DNA of 64,000 nucleotides from M3007 sp035299505 (lineage in GTDB: Bacteria; Bacteroidota; Bacteroidia; Chitinophagales; Saprospiraceae), in NCBI GenBank assembly GCA_035299505.1, contig DATGWL010000129.1:7744-71743 (forward strand), written 5' to 3'. The position numbers were made by a program, and so were the translations under genes. Below the pieces are notes generated by a model. The model was not told the DNA's origin, did not search any database, and was given only the letters and a program-made list of their open reading frames with translations. Below, one piece after another: positions 33,612 through 42,458 of the stretch (position 1 is its first letter; the number at the start of each line of letters is the position of its first letter).

Positions 33612-35612
33612 ATGTTGACCATTAAGCCATTTCGGACCTTAGCCTGGGGATTGATGTTGGCGTTGTCCACGTTTATTCACCCCGCTCCATGCACCGCACA
33701 ACAACCATTTACGTGCGAGGATCAGTTTTTTCTTACCCTTAGCTCCAGCCCTAATTCACTCAATGAAGTGGTGATTGATCCTCAGACTAATGTGGTTGTG
33801 TTTAAAAGTATCAACGCCAATATTCCATTTAATATTAACGCGGCGGGCTTCCGTACTACCGACAACCTGATTTATTGTCTCAACCCTGATGCCGGTACGC
33901 TCATACGCATTGATGCTACTGGAGAAGCACAGGCATTGGCCAATCTGCCACTAAACATAAGTCTCTCTTATTTTGCAGGCGATGTGACTCCCGATGGCAA
34001 ATATTTGGTGGTAATTGGTACCCGATACCCGCCTATAGGTTTGGTGCAGATAGCCGAAATCGTGCTCATAGACCTGGAATTGCCGGGCTACCCCATCACT
34101 ACCATCCCTGTTAACCGGGTGGGACAGATTTTCGATATCGCCTACCATCCGGTTACCGGCGAACTATACGGCTACGATTCAGGCGTACAACGCCTGGTAA
34201 AAATAAACCCGCAGAACGGCGCCTTGTCGTATGACTATCCAGCTTCTGGCGTACCAGTGAATACCGGGAGTCTGTTCTTCGATGCTTATGGCCGCCTTTT
34301 TGCCTATGGCAGCCCTACCGCTACAACAGAACAAAACCAATTGTACCAAATTGACCCTGTGACGGGCATCAGTACGTTACTTTTCAACGGCCCGCAGGCA
34401 GTTGCGTCTGATGGGTGCTCTTGTCCGTACACCATCATTTTGAACAAAACCGTGTCGGATGAGCAGGTATTCCCATGTACCGATGTAGAGTATACCTTCG
34501 AGATTGTCAATACCTCCAACCGGCCACATGAAGGCATACGCCTCGAAGACCAACTCCCTCCCGGGTTTACTTTCGTAAAAGTGGTCAGCAATCCGGTGGG
34601 CGGCAACGTGACCAGTCAACCAGGCGACAGTTTTTTTGCGCTTGAGGATATGGACTTGTCCAACGGCAAATTTGAGATCAAAATACTGGTGAACACCGGT
34701 CCGGCGGCGCCCGGCATTTACCGAAATCAGGCCGCGTTGTACAACCTGCCGGCTGCACTAGGCAACAAACGGGTGTCTGACAACCCCGATACGCCGATAA
34801 AGGATGACAGTACCATGCTGATTATCCGTGAGTTGGCTTTCGACAGCATTTTCGTGGAAAAAGGTTTCTGCGAAGGCGTGGAAGCCGTTTTGCTCGACGC
34901 AAGTTCATATGGAAGCTCCATTGGCAGCGCACTGAAGTACACCTGGCAGGATGGCAGCACCGGGTCTTTCCTTGAAGCCACCTCTCCGGGTAATTATCGT
35001 GCCATGCTTACGGCCGGTTGCGACACCGCCTACGTCTTTTATGAGGTAGTGTATTCGTCTATTTCGCTGGAGTTAATCCAAGAAGAAGGCCCAGGCTCCC
35101 TGCGCCTTGGCGACAGTCTGTATCTGCGCAGCGAGGTGATCAACACCGGCGACCAGACGTTTTACCAATGGATGGACCCGCAACCAGGCTCTGTGCGCTG
35201 TCTCACTTGTCCTGAAACCTGGGTGCGTCCATTCAATGACATAACATACACCCTGCGTGTGGAAAACGAACTGGGCTGTTTTGACTCCGCTACGGTGCAA
35301 TTAACTGTGGAAAAAAACAAACGGGTGTATTTCCCCAATGTATTTGCGCCTGATGCTGAAAACGTGGAGAACACCTATTTCTATCCTTCGGGCGACCGGT
35401 ACACCCGGATATCCAACCTGTCAGTTTTTTCCCGCTGGGGCGAAAAGATATTTGAGGCAATGGATGTCGGCGTAAATGATATGAATGCCGGCTGGGATGG
35501 CACACATCGCGGCCAACCTATGTTGCCCGGAGTCTATGTTTGGGTAGCCACCATTGCTTTCCTGGATGGAGAAACGGTGACGTATTCAGGGGATGTGACG
35601 TTGGTGAGATAG
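33612..35612 (+). CDS. T9SS type B (gliding-associated CHU_C) secreted protein
   Basis: A 666-aa protein from the ATG at 33612. Signal peptide to about residue 32 (ALSTFIHPAPCTAQ). Residues 35-275 form a propeller-like DUF6923-type region (PDGKYLVVIG, YHPVTGELYGYDS). A DUF11-like domain lies near 280-400 (VEYTFEIVNTSNRPHEGIRLEDQLPPGF). Ig/PKD-like strands follow. The last ~90 residues are a gliding-associated C-terminal domain: VYFPNVFAPDAENVENTYF, ISNLSVFSRWGEKIFE, NAGWDGTHRGQPMLPGVYVW, ending YSGDVTLVR. It is therefore exported and attached through the T9SS type B route. Specific role unknown. Confidence 0.92.
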   Translation: MLTIKPFRTLAWGLMLALSTFIHPAPCTAQQPFTCEDQFFLTLSSSPNSLNEVVIDPQTNVVVFKSINANIPFNINAAGFRTTDNLIYCLNPDAGTLIRIDATGEAQALANLPLNISLSYFAGDVTPDGKYLVVIGTRYPPIGLVQIAEIVLIDLELPGYPITTIPVNRVGQIFDIAYHPVTGELYGYDSGVQRLVKINPQNGALSYDYPASGVPVNTGSLFFDAYGRLFAYGSPTATTEQNQLYQIDPVTGISTLLFNGPQAVASDGCSCPYTIILNKTVSDEQVFPCTDVEYTFEIVNTSNRPHEGIRLEDQLPPGFTFVKVVSNPVGGNVTSQPGDSFFALEDMDLSNGKFEIKILVNTGPAAPGIYRNQAALYNLPAALGNKRVSDNPDTPIKDDSTMLIIRELAFDSIFVEKGFCEGVEAVLLDASSYGSSIGSALKYTWQDGSTGSFLEATSPGNYRAMLTAGCDTAYVFYEVVYSSISLELIQEEGPGSLRLGDSLYLRSEVINTGDQTFYQWMDPQPGSVRCLTCPETWVRPFNDITYTLRVENELGCFDSATVQLTVEKNKRVYFPNVFAPDAENVENTYFYPSGDRYTRISNLSVFSRWGEKIFEAMDVGVNDMNAGWDGTHRGQPMLPGVYVWVATIAFLDGETVTYSGDVTLVR

Positions 35613-35619
35613 GATTGTG

Positions 35620-35670
35620 GGGCGGAGGGATACTGTTTTGCAATTGAGCGAGAAGACCGGGCAGGGCGGA
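35620..35670 (+). repeat. Dispersed intergenic repeat, copy 2
   Basis: GGCGGAGGGATACTGTTTTG then CAATTGAGCGAGAAGACCGG, 3' of the T9SS type B gene. It matches copy 3 at most positions over about 48 nt. Confidence 0.65.
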
Positions 35671-35747
35671 AACGGGGATTTGGTAGCGGTGTCGGTCAAG
35701 AAAAAGGCAAAGGTGATGGGAAGGTTGGGGGAATGATGCGGAATGGG

Positions 35748-36425
35748 CTAAACCGGCTTACAATTGTCCATTTGTTTGTAATGGTGGTTTAGCATCATTT
35801 TTTCAAAAAAATTGAATTTCCATTTGGGGAGCGAACGTCCTTTCAGAATGATTTGGTTTTTAATTTCCTGCTTTATACTTGATACAGAGCTTAACAAATA
35901 GGTTTCATCCCGGAATCGGTTCATGGCCAGGTAGGCAACGTCCGAATCAAACTCTGATTTGAGCTGCATACCTTCATTCAATAGGATACCGATTGATTCA
36001 TCGATGTACGTTTCCGTTAGCCAATGCGTTTTTTTAAAACCCTGAAAAAAAAGTCCTAAGTCAAGAGGTATAAAATTTCTGGTGGTAGCCATTTCTCTCG
36101 TGAAAAAATTATAATCGTATTTGAATCGTCGTACGGTTTTATGCGCTTGGTATTGTTGTCTTAAGATTTGTGGTGAGATACTGAGAGGAAAATCCCATGG
36201 AAACTTTGAAACGCTAATCTTTCCGTTGTCGTCTTTGGTGTTGGAAAGATAGTCAAGCGTCAACGCAAAAAGCATTTCGTCTGATCTTTTCCACCCATTC
36301 TGAATTTGCAGGATTACCGGCGGTTCGTACAAGTAATAGTGTACACCGTTTCTACGAAACCCCATCGGTTTCAGGACTTTTTCAAAGCGAGATTCCAGTA
36401 TTTTGTTGTAGGCTTCCTTGGTCAT
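35748..36425 (-). CDS. DUF4304-like hypothetical protein
   Basis: A 225-aa soluble protein. The opening FEKVLKPMGFRRNGVHYYLYEPPVILQIQNGWKRSDEMLFALTL follows the pattern of DUF4304 (a 'G.R..G..F' then 'VI.IQ' strand). The C-terminus is rich in Lys and aromatic residues. No catalytic motif was seen. It stands in an accessory zone flanked by copies 2 and 3 of the dispersed repeat and transcribes in the same direction as the nuclease-like gene. The family assignment is tentative. Confidence 0.6.
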   Translation of the reverse strand: MTKEAYNKILESRFEKVLKPMGFRRNGVHYYLYEPPVILQIQNGWKRSDEMLFALTLDYLSNTKDDNGKISVSKFPWDFPLSISPQILRQQYQAHKTVRRFKYDYNFFTREMATTRNFIPLDLGLFFQGFKKTHWLTETYIDESIGILLNEGMQLKSEFDSDVAYLAMNRFRDETYLLSSVSSIKQEIKNQIILKGRSLPKWKFNFFEKMMLNHHYKQMDNCKPV

Positions 36426-36491
36426 TTTAGGTGATTATAAAAAATGCATGGCCAACGGTTGGATGTACGAATGTGCGACGCTTAGAAAGCG

Positions 36492-36543
36492 CGGCGGCGG
36501 GATGCTGTTTTGCTATTGTGAGGGAAGACCGGGTGGGCGGAAT
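36492..36543 (+). repeat. Dispersed intergenic repeat, copy 3
   Basis: GGCGGCGGGATGCTGTTTTG then CTATTGTGAGGGAAGACCGG and GTGGGCGGAATG. This copy is the most complete. Confidence 0.7.
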
Positions 36544-36597
36544 GTGAGCCTCCTTGTCAAACCGCCTCGTTAGCGGGTGATTGACAGGGAGGCTCAC
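36544..36597. terminator. 16-bp hairpin downstream of the nuclease-like gene
   Basis: Arms GTGAGCCTCCTTGTCA (36544-36559) and TGACAGGGAGGCTCAC (36582-36597) pair with one G-T wobble around a 22-nt loop. It abuts repeat copy 3 and follows the minus-strand gene stop at 36616. Confidence 0.65.
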
Positions 36598-36615
36598 GTT
36601 AGTGGCTTTCATTAT

Positions 36616-37782
36616 CTAAAAATCAAAATTCCAATTTTTAAACCAATCACTTGGAATGTTTAAAATCTCCTTTATGCTTTTACCCTCAACCTTAACTAAT
36701 TCCTTATTTACTAGGGAATTAAAAGATAAGCCCAGATTTTGAAACTCAAGAGGATTTTTCGAAAACGGATGACTGTAAATTTGATAATTTGCAATGTGAA
36801 GGTTTGAAACATATAGTGAAGTAATGAAAATGCCGCTTAGTCGGGTAAATTGAGGTCCTTTGGGTCCTACAAAAATCCCATTCCTTTCACGGAACCATTT
36901 TTCATTTAAGTTTTCAGAATTAGTTGAAATTGACCGCTTCAATGACCCAAATAACGCACTTAATATACTATAATCGTCTGTTAAAAAACCTGTAGAGTTT
37001 ATACAAATCAAATAAGGTTTATCAATATGCCCATACCTTGAAGCCTTTTTCTTTATGGCTGTTTTAATTGACTCATCAGTATCACCCCAAAATGATTGAA
37101 CTTCGTATATGCCAATTGGTCGCAAACCTTCTATTCCTTTTGATTTGGTTTTGGGTATTAACGAGATTGTAATTCGCACTTTTTCATCTTCGTAGGTTAT
37201 CGAATCAGATTGGTTAAGTCCTCCTGTTTCAATTTTTTCTTTAATAATATCTGGATCGAACGAATTAATTTGATGCTCAATTTGCCTTCTGATTTTTGTA
37301 AATCTAGGTAACTCTGATGACTTAATATTTAACTCCTTTATCCAGAGAAAAAAGTTTGGGCTATTTATTTGGTTTAGTTGGTCATAGAAATGATCGTTAA
37401 TATTTCTAATAGACCTTTCTGATTCTGACAAGTCTGTTGCTTCTTTTGCCTCAACATAAAATTCAAAATTGCCCTTTTTTACTAGAAAATCTGGCCTTTT
37501 AGTTGTGCCAGGCACAATTGGATGAACTATTACCTCATATCCAAGTTGACAAAAAAATTCAAAGAGAAATAATTCAAAGAAAGCAGGCGAAAATTCTTTG
37601 ATGAATCGTTGTTTCAGCTCTGCTCTTTCTTGAATTGGGTACTTGAAGAACCAGGCATTTAAAGTTTTTCTGACTTCTTCAAAGCCGACGAATGAACATC
37701 TGTCAAGAAACTGATAATTACCTTCTAAATGTGTAGAAGGTCTAGGGTCAGTTCTTACTTTTTCATCAAATAGCAATTCCAT
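36616..37782 (-). CDS. Putative PD-(D/E)XK nuclease-like protein, AT-rich
   Basis: A 388-aa soluble protein. Residues 95-135 read LGYEVIVHPIVPGTTKRPDF then LVKKGNFEFYVEAKEA: an Asp (PDF) and E-x-K (EAK) on successive strands, as in the PD-(D/E)XK nuclease core of restriction enzymes and Holliday junction resolvases. The C-terminal ~200 residues are unrecognised. Base composition is visibly richer in A+T than all neighbours, with many AAT/TTA codons, a sign of recent transfer. No methyltransferase or helicase partner is adjacent, so a solitary role (restriction-like or defence) is only a guess. Confidence 0.65.
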   Translation of the reverse strand: MELLFDEKVRTDPRPSTHLEGNYQFLDRCSFVGFEEVRKTLNAWFFKYPIQERAELKQRFIKEFSPAFFELFLFEFFCQLGYEVIVHPIVPGTTKRPDFLVKKGNFEFYVEAKEATDLSESERSIRNINDHFYDQLNQINSPNFFLWIKELNIKSSELPRFTKIRRQIEHQINSFDPDIIKEKIETGGLNQSDSITYEDEKVRITISLIPKTKSKGIEGLRPIGIYEVQSFWGDTDESIKTAIKKKASRYGHIDKPYLICINSTGFLTDDYSILSALFGSLKRSISTNSENLNEKWFRERNGIFVGPKGPQFTRLSGIFITSLYVSNLHIANYQIYSHPFSKNPLEFQNLGLSFNSLVNKELVKVEGKSIKEILNIPSDWFKNWNFDF

Positions 37783-37859
37783 TATTCTTTTTTCTTTTTG
37801 CCACTAGCGTCACCACTGACGACCGCCGCCTCTGCGTGTTAGCATTTTAGCGTTGGCTA

Positions 37860-37904
37860 ATGTGAGGGAAGACCGTCGGAAGGGCTTTAAGCCCTTCCGA
37901 CGGT
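37860..37904. repeat. Dispersed repeat, copy 4 (partial), joined to a perfect palindrome
   Basis: TGTGAGGGAAGACCG matches the core of the other copies. It runs into a palindrome at 37872-37904: a 16-bp stem starting ACCGTCGGAAGGGCTT around one central base. The hairpin follows the fdhA stop (37916) and probably terminates fdhA. Confidence 0.7.
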
Positions 37905-37915
37905 GAGAAAAGGGT

Positions 37916-40657
37916 TCACACCCTCGCATGCCTTTCCTCCACCCTTCTCGCCTTCCGGATCCTTACCGCCACTACCTTAAACTCCGGACACTTGGCTTCG
38001 CTGTCGCTGACGCTGGAGGTTACGATGTTGACCAGCAGCTCCGGGAAGTGGAAGGTGGTGCTGATCACGCCTGGCTTTACTTCGTCTGAAATCCGGGCCT
38101 TGATGTCCACTTTACCACGATCGGATTCAATGCACACCCAATCGCCTTCGCCGATATTGTGCTTGGCGGCGTCTTCGGGGTGGATGATTACCACATCCTC
38201 GGTCACGATTTCGAGGTTGGGCGTGCGGCGGGTCATGGTGCCGGCATTGTAGTGCTCCAGCACGCGGTTGGTGGTCAGGATGTAGGGATAATCCTTGCCA
38301 TAGGTCAGGATTTCCGGACTTTCCACGTATTCGCGGAACTGGAATTTGCCCTTGCCACGCTTAAAGGTGTCGGTGTGCAGGATTTTGGTATCGGTTCCGT
38401 CAGGCTGTACGGGCCATTGTTTACCCTGTTCGCCCAGTTCGTCCCACTTCACGCCGGCAAAGAACGGAACGATCTGAGAGATCTCTTCCAGCATGCCCTT
38501 GGCGGTGTATGGGGCCTGTTTGTAGCCCATGCGGTTCATGATGTCTACCATGATCTGGCCATCGGCCTTGGTTTCGCCAATGGGCTCCACTACCCTGTTT
38601 ACGCGCTGAATACGACGTTCGCCGTTGGTGAAGGTGCCTTCTTTTTCCAGGAAGGAGGCCGCCGGCAGGATCACATCGGCATGTTTGGCTGTTTCGGTCA
38701 TGAATATTTCCTGTACAATGAGCAGATCCAGGTTGTTGATCGCTTTTAGTACATGGTTGGTATTCGGGTCGGACTGCACCAGATCATCGCCCATGATCCA
38801 AAGGGCTTTGAATTTGCCTTCAATCATGGCGTCGTACATCTGAGGGATCTTGAGTCCGGCTTCCATGGGCACTTTCACCCCGTAGAAATTGTTGTACAAT
38901 TCGTTGACTTTGGGGTCGGTGATGTCCAGATAGCCGGCGCCCTGATATGGCTGTACACCCATGTCGGCCATGCCCTGCACGTTGTTTTGTCCGCGCAGCG
39001 GATTGACGCCACAGCCGGGTTTGCCTACGTTGCCGGTGATCATGGCCAGGTTGGCAATCTGCATCACCGTGTAAGTGCCCTGATAATGTTCCGTCACGCC
39101 CAATCCGTGGAACAGCATGGCTTTAGGTGCGGAGGCATACAATTTAGCGGCTGCACGCACCTGTTCGCGTGGCACGCCTGATACTTCTTCCAACTCATCC
39201 AGATTGATATTCAGGATGTTGCGTTTGAATTCTTCGTATCCTTCCGTACGCGCCTCGATGAAATCTTCCTTGGTCAGACCGTCCTTGATGATGTAGTACA
39301 ACATCATGTCCAGCACGGCGATGTTGGTGCCCGGGCGCAATTGCAGGTGGATGGTGGCGTACTTGGCCAGTTCCGTGCGGCGAGGATCCACTACGATGGT
39401 GGGTTTGCCTTTCATGGCAAACTGGCGCAGTTTGGCGCCGGTTACCGGGTGGCCTTCCGTTGGGTTGGCGCCAATCACCATGATGCAATCTGTTTCCTTG
39501 ATGTCGGCTACAGAGTTGGTGGCAGCGCCGGTACCAAAGGAGCGCTGCATGCCGATGGCGGTTGGCGAGTGACATACCCGGGCGCAACCGTCAATGTTGT
39601 TGGTGCCAATCACCGCCCGGATGAATTTCTGCATCAGGTAATTTTCCTCATTGGTACAACGGGAGGAAGAAATGCCGCCAATGGCATCCGGACCGTATTT
39701 GGCCTTGATATCAGTCAATCGTTCGGCAATGTAATCGTAGGCTTCGTCCCAGCTTACCCGCTGCAATTCGCCGTTGCGCCGAATCATGGGGTATTGCAGG
39801 CGTTCCGGGTGGTTGTAAAAAGAGAAGGCGTAGCGTCCTTTCAAACAGGTATGGCCCTGATTCACTTCGGCATCCCAGGGCGCCTGTATGCTCAGGATGC
39901 TGTTGTCTTTAACGCTGACTTCCAGATTGCAGCCTACCCCGCAGTACGTGCAAACCGTACGTACCTTATCCTGGCCCACCACGGCCTTAGATTGATAAAT
40001 ATCGGAGATGGCGCTGGTTGGACAAGCTTGTGCGCAGGCCCCACAGGAAACGCAATCGGACTCAAAAAAGCTTTGGTCCATGCCTTTGATGATCTTGCTG
40101 TCAAAACCGCGACCAGCCACGCTCAGTACCAATTGGCCTTGTACCTCGTCGCAGGCGCGCACGCAACGGTAGCACATGATACACTTCGACATGTCGGAGG
40201 TCATGTACGGGTGGCTTAGGTCTTTCTCCCGCTCCAGATGGTTTTTGCCTTCCGGATAGCGCACCTTGCGTATGCCCACGCGCGCGGCGGTATCCTGCAA
40301 CTCGCAGTTACCGTTTACCTCGCAGGTGAGGCAATCGAGCGGGTGGTCGGTGAGCACCAGTTCGATGATGTTTTTGCGCAGTTTCTGGATGGAGGGAGAC
40401 TCTGTGTAGATGAACATTCCCTGCTCCACCATGGTGTGGCAGGAAGCTTTGGTGCGTCGCGGACCGTTTTGTTCCAGCGCCACTTCCACGCTGCACACCC
40501 GGCAGGCGCCAAAGGCTTCCAGGTTGGGTGCGTCGCAAAGCGTGGGAATGCTGTCTTTTCCCCAATGACGGCGGGTGAACTGCAATATGGTTTCGCCCGG
40601 TTCAAAAACGTAGGGCTTTTCGTTTATGTAGGCAACAGAGGTGGTGATGTTAGACAT
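37916..40657 (-). CDS. fdhA: Formate dehydrogenase subunit alpha (molybdopterin, Fe-S)
   Basis: A 913-aa cytoplasmic-type enzyme oxidising formate to CO2. Domains: 2Fe-2S ferredoxin (1-95; Cys41, Cys52, Cys55, Cys73), NuoG-like His-Cys cluster (HPLDCLTCEVNGNC, 105-118), two 4Fe-4S clusters (CIMCYRCVRAC near 159-169, CVSCGACAQAC near 202-212), then a molybdopterin oxidoreductase core with CTYCGVGC (236-243) and active-site Cys362 in CARVCHSPT. That codon is TGT, so it is a Cys, not a selenocysteine, enzyme. The C-terminal molybdopterin dinucleotide-binding domain has TTNRVLEHYNAGTMTRR. No signal peptide. It lies 44 bp after fdhB and should form an NAD-linked complex with it. Confidence 0.94.
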   Translation of the reverse strand: MSNITTSVAYINEKPYVFEPGETILQFTRRHWGKDSIPTLCDAPNLEAFGACRVCSVEVALEQNGPRRTKASCHTMVEQGMFIYTESPSIQKLRKNIIELVLTDHPLDCLTCEVNGNCELQDTAARVGIRKVRYPEGKNHLEREKDLSHPYMTSDMSKCIMCYRCVRACDEVQGQLVLSVAGRGFDSKIIKGMDQSFFESDCVSCGACAQACPTSAISDIYQSKAVVGQDKVRTVCTYCGVGCNLEVSVKDNSILSIQAPWDAEVNQGHTCLKGRYAFSFYNHPERLQYPMIRRNGELQRVSWDEAYDYIAERLTDIKAKYGPDAIGGISSSRCTNEENYLMQKFIRAVIGTNNIDGCARVCHSPTAIGMQRSFGTGAATNSVADIKETDCIMVIGANPTEGHPVTGAKLRQFAMKGKPTIVVDPRRTELAKYATIHLQLRPGTNIAVLDMMLYYIIKDGLTKEDFIEARTEGYEEFKRNILNINLDELEEVSGVPREQVRAAAKLYASAPKAMLFHGLGVTEHYQGTYTVMQIANLAMITGNVGKPGCGVNPLRGQNNVQGMADMGVQPYQGAGYLDITDPKVNELYNNFYGVKVPMEAGLKIPQMYDAMIEGKFKALWIMGDDLVQSDPNTNHVLKAINNLDLLIVQEIFMTETAKHADVILPAASFLEKEGTFTNGERRIQRVNRVVEPIGETKADGQIMVDIMNRMGYKQAPYTAKGMLEEISQIVPFFAGVKWDELGEQGKQWPVQPDGTDTKILHTDTFKRGKGKFQFREYVESPEILTYGKDYPYILTTNRVLEHYNAGTMTRRTPNLEIVTEDVVIIHPEDAAKHNIGEGDWVCIESDRGKVDIKARISDEVKPGVISTTFHFPELLVNIVTSSVSDSEAKCPEFKVVAVRIRKARRVEERHARV

Positions 40658-40701
40658 AAGCTAGATCTGTTTACTTGTTTGAAAAACAGGTTTCAAACAG
40701 T

Positions 40702-42351
40702 TTATTTGAAATAAACTCCCAGTTCTTCAGGGAAGTACTGCATCGCATTTTTAACCGGCAGAGGCAGGCCTCCGCCCAGGGCGCAAAGCGAGCCTTTTTC
40801 CAGGGTGTCAATCAGGTCGTTCCAGAGTTCGCGATCAATTTTATAATCGCTTGTTTGGGCTTTTTGAAGCAATTCTTTGCCCCGGGTGGAGCCAATCCTG
40901 CAGGGGAAACATTTGCCACAGCTTTCGTGTGCAGTGAAAGCAAACAAATGCTCCAGATATTCCACCAGAGGGAACCGGGTAGGAATACTCAGTATAGACG
41001 CATGGCCAAGCAGGAACCCGTTGGCGGCAAAGGTTTCAAAATCTATGGTCAGGTCGTCAATTTTGCTCATGGGCACCAGTCCTCCCAGCGGTCCGCCGAT
41101 GTGAAACGCTTTCACCGGTTCTTTATGGCCGCCGCCCAGCTCCAGTATGGCTACAGCAAGCGATGTGCCCATATCTACTTCATATAATCCTGGTCGATTA
41201 AAATGGCTGTCGAGGGAAAGCAGTTTGGTGCCGGAAGATTTGGCAGTGCCGATGGCTTTGTAAGCGGCGCCTCCTTCGGTGAGGATGAAGTGCAGGTTAG
41301 CCAGGGTTTCCACGTTGTTCACGGCAGTGGGCTTTCCAAACAAACCGTATTGCACCGGGAATGGCGGGCGTGTACGCACTTCCGGGCGAAGGCCCTCCAG
41401 CGACGACAAAAGGGCAGTTTCTTCTCCGCAGATATAGGCGCCCTGGGCTTTAACCACAAAAATTTTGTGATCTACCACTTCGCCGTTGGCTTTGGTGTAA
41501 GGGTAAAGTTTGTTGAAGGATTCGGCTGCCTGGCGGGTAATTTCAATGGCCTCCGGATATTCAGCGCGTATGTACAGCACACTTTCGGTAGCTCCGGTGA
41601 TGTAGCCGCTGACGGCCATGCCGAACAGTACCAGATGCGCTCTTTGCTCCATCAAATAGCGGTCGGAAAAAGCGCCCGGATCGCCTTCATCGGCGTTGCA
41701 GACGATGTATTTTTGATCGGCTACTTCTTTTTTAACCCCAGCCAGTTTGATGCCCAGGGGGAAACCTGCTCCGCCCCGGCCGCGGAGGCCAGACTCGGAT
41801 ATTTCAGCCAAAAGGGCGTCTGGATCGCGCTCCAGCAATTGAGTGAGTGTACGCTCACATAATTCTTGCGTGATTTTTGGATCGGTAAGAATGCCTTTTC
41901 CCATCGAACCAACATGGTAGTGATCCGGCAATGCCTTCACTTTACCTGCTTTGAGTGCATCTATCTGCGCAATATCGTCGCCGGAATAATTAAGTCCGTT
42001 GTAGTGGAACGCTTTATTTTCGTAACAACGCCCCAGGCAATATACTTCTCCGATTTCAGAGGAGTCAAAGTGCTTCTCGAGGGAATGGTGCAGGCCATCC
42101 TGGGTGCCTGCCAGCATACAGGCGCTACCAGCGCAGGTAAAGACCTTTTTGTTGCTTTTCTCCGGATTGAGGAAATCATAAAAAGTTGCCGCGCCATAGG
42201 CATTGGCATTTCCGATGAGGTATTTATCGGCCAGGCTTTTGATTTTTTCCTGATCCAATCCGCCGCTTTCCGATTGGGTTTCGGCCAGATTTTCGAAGAG
42301 ATTATCATCCAATCCTTTTCGAAACGACAGATTTCTGACGTTTTTCGACAT
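40702..42351 (-). CDS. fdhB: Formate dehydrogenase subunit beta (NuoE-NuoF fusion)
   Basis: A 549-aa protein. Residues 1-135 are a NuoE-like thioredoxin fold with 2Fe-2S ligands in CAGSAC and CLGRC. Residues 150-549 are NuoF-like: ESGLRGRGGAGFPLGIKLAG (NADH/FMN site), CNADEGDPGAFSDR, AQGAYICGEETALLSSLEG, and the 4Fe-4S motif ESCGKCFPCRIGSTRG. This matches diaphorase subunits of NAD-dependent formate dehydrogenases, passing electrons from FdhA to NAD+. It is upstream of fdhA in the same operon. No fdhD or Mo-cofactor genes are nearby. Confidence 0.93.
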   Translation of the reverse strand: MSKNVRNLSFRKGLDDNLFENLAETQSESGGLDQEKIKSLADKYLIGNANAYGAATFYDFLNPEKSNKKVFTCAGSACMLAGTQDGLHHSLEKHFDSSEIGEVYCLGRCYENKAFHYNGLNYSGDDIAQIDALKAGKVKALPDHYHVGSMGKGILTDPKITQELCERTLTQLLERDPDALLAEISESGLRGRGGAGFPLGIKLAGVKKEVADQKYIVCNADEGDPGAFSDRYLMEQRAHLVLFGMAVSGYITGATESVLYIRAEYPEAIEITRQAAESFNKLYPYTKANGEVVDHKIFVVKAQGAYICGEETALLSSLEGLRPEVRTRPPFPVQYGLFGKPTAVNNVETLANLHFILTEGGAAYKAIGTAKSSGTKLLSLDSHFNRPGLYEVDMGTSLAVAILELGGGHKEPVKAFHIGGPLGGLVPMSKIDDLTIDFETFAANGFLLGHASILSIPTRFPLVEYLEHLFAFTAHESCGKCFPCRIGSTRGKELLQKAQTSDYKIDRELWNDLIDTLEKGSLCALGGGLPLPVKNAMQYFPEELGVYFK

Positions 42352-42458
42352 AAAATTCGTTTTTATTTGCGCTAGGTAAAAGAATCATGGGATTTGGCAT
42401 TTGGAGTTTCAAATGTAAAGACTGTTTTGTTAGTTGCAAGCATTTTAATTGAGTAATG

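Noticed and set aside
39548..39575. Selenocysteine codon at the FdhA active site
   Set aside because: The active-site codon in ARVCHS is TGT (Cys), not TGA.
39341..40219. Long plus-strand ORFs over fdhA and fdhB (also 41203-41862)
   Set aside because: Antisense to well-conserved formate dehydrogenase subunits.
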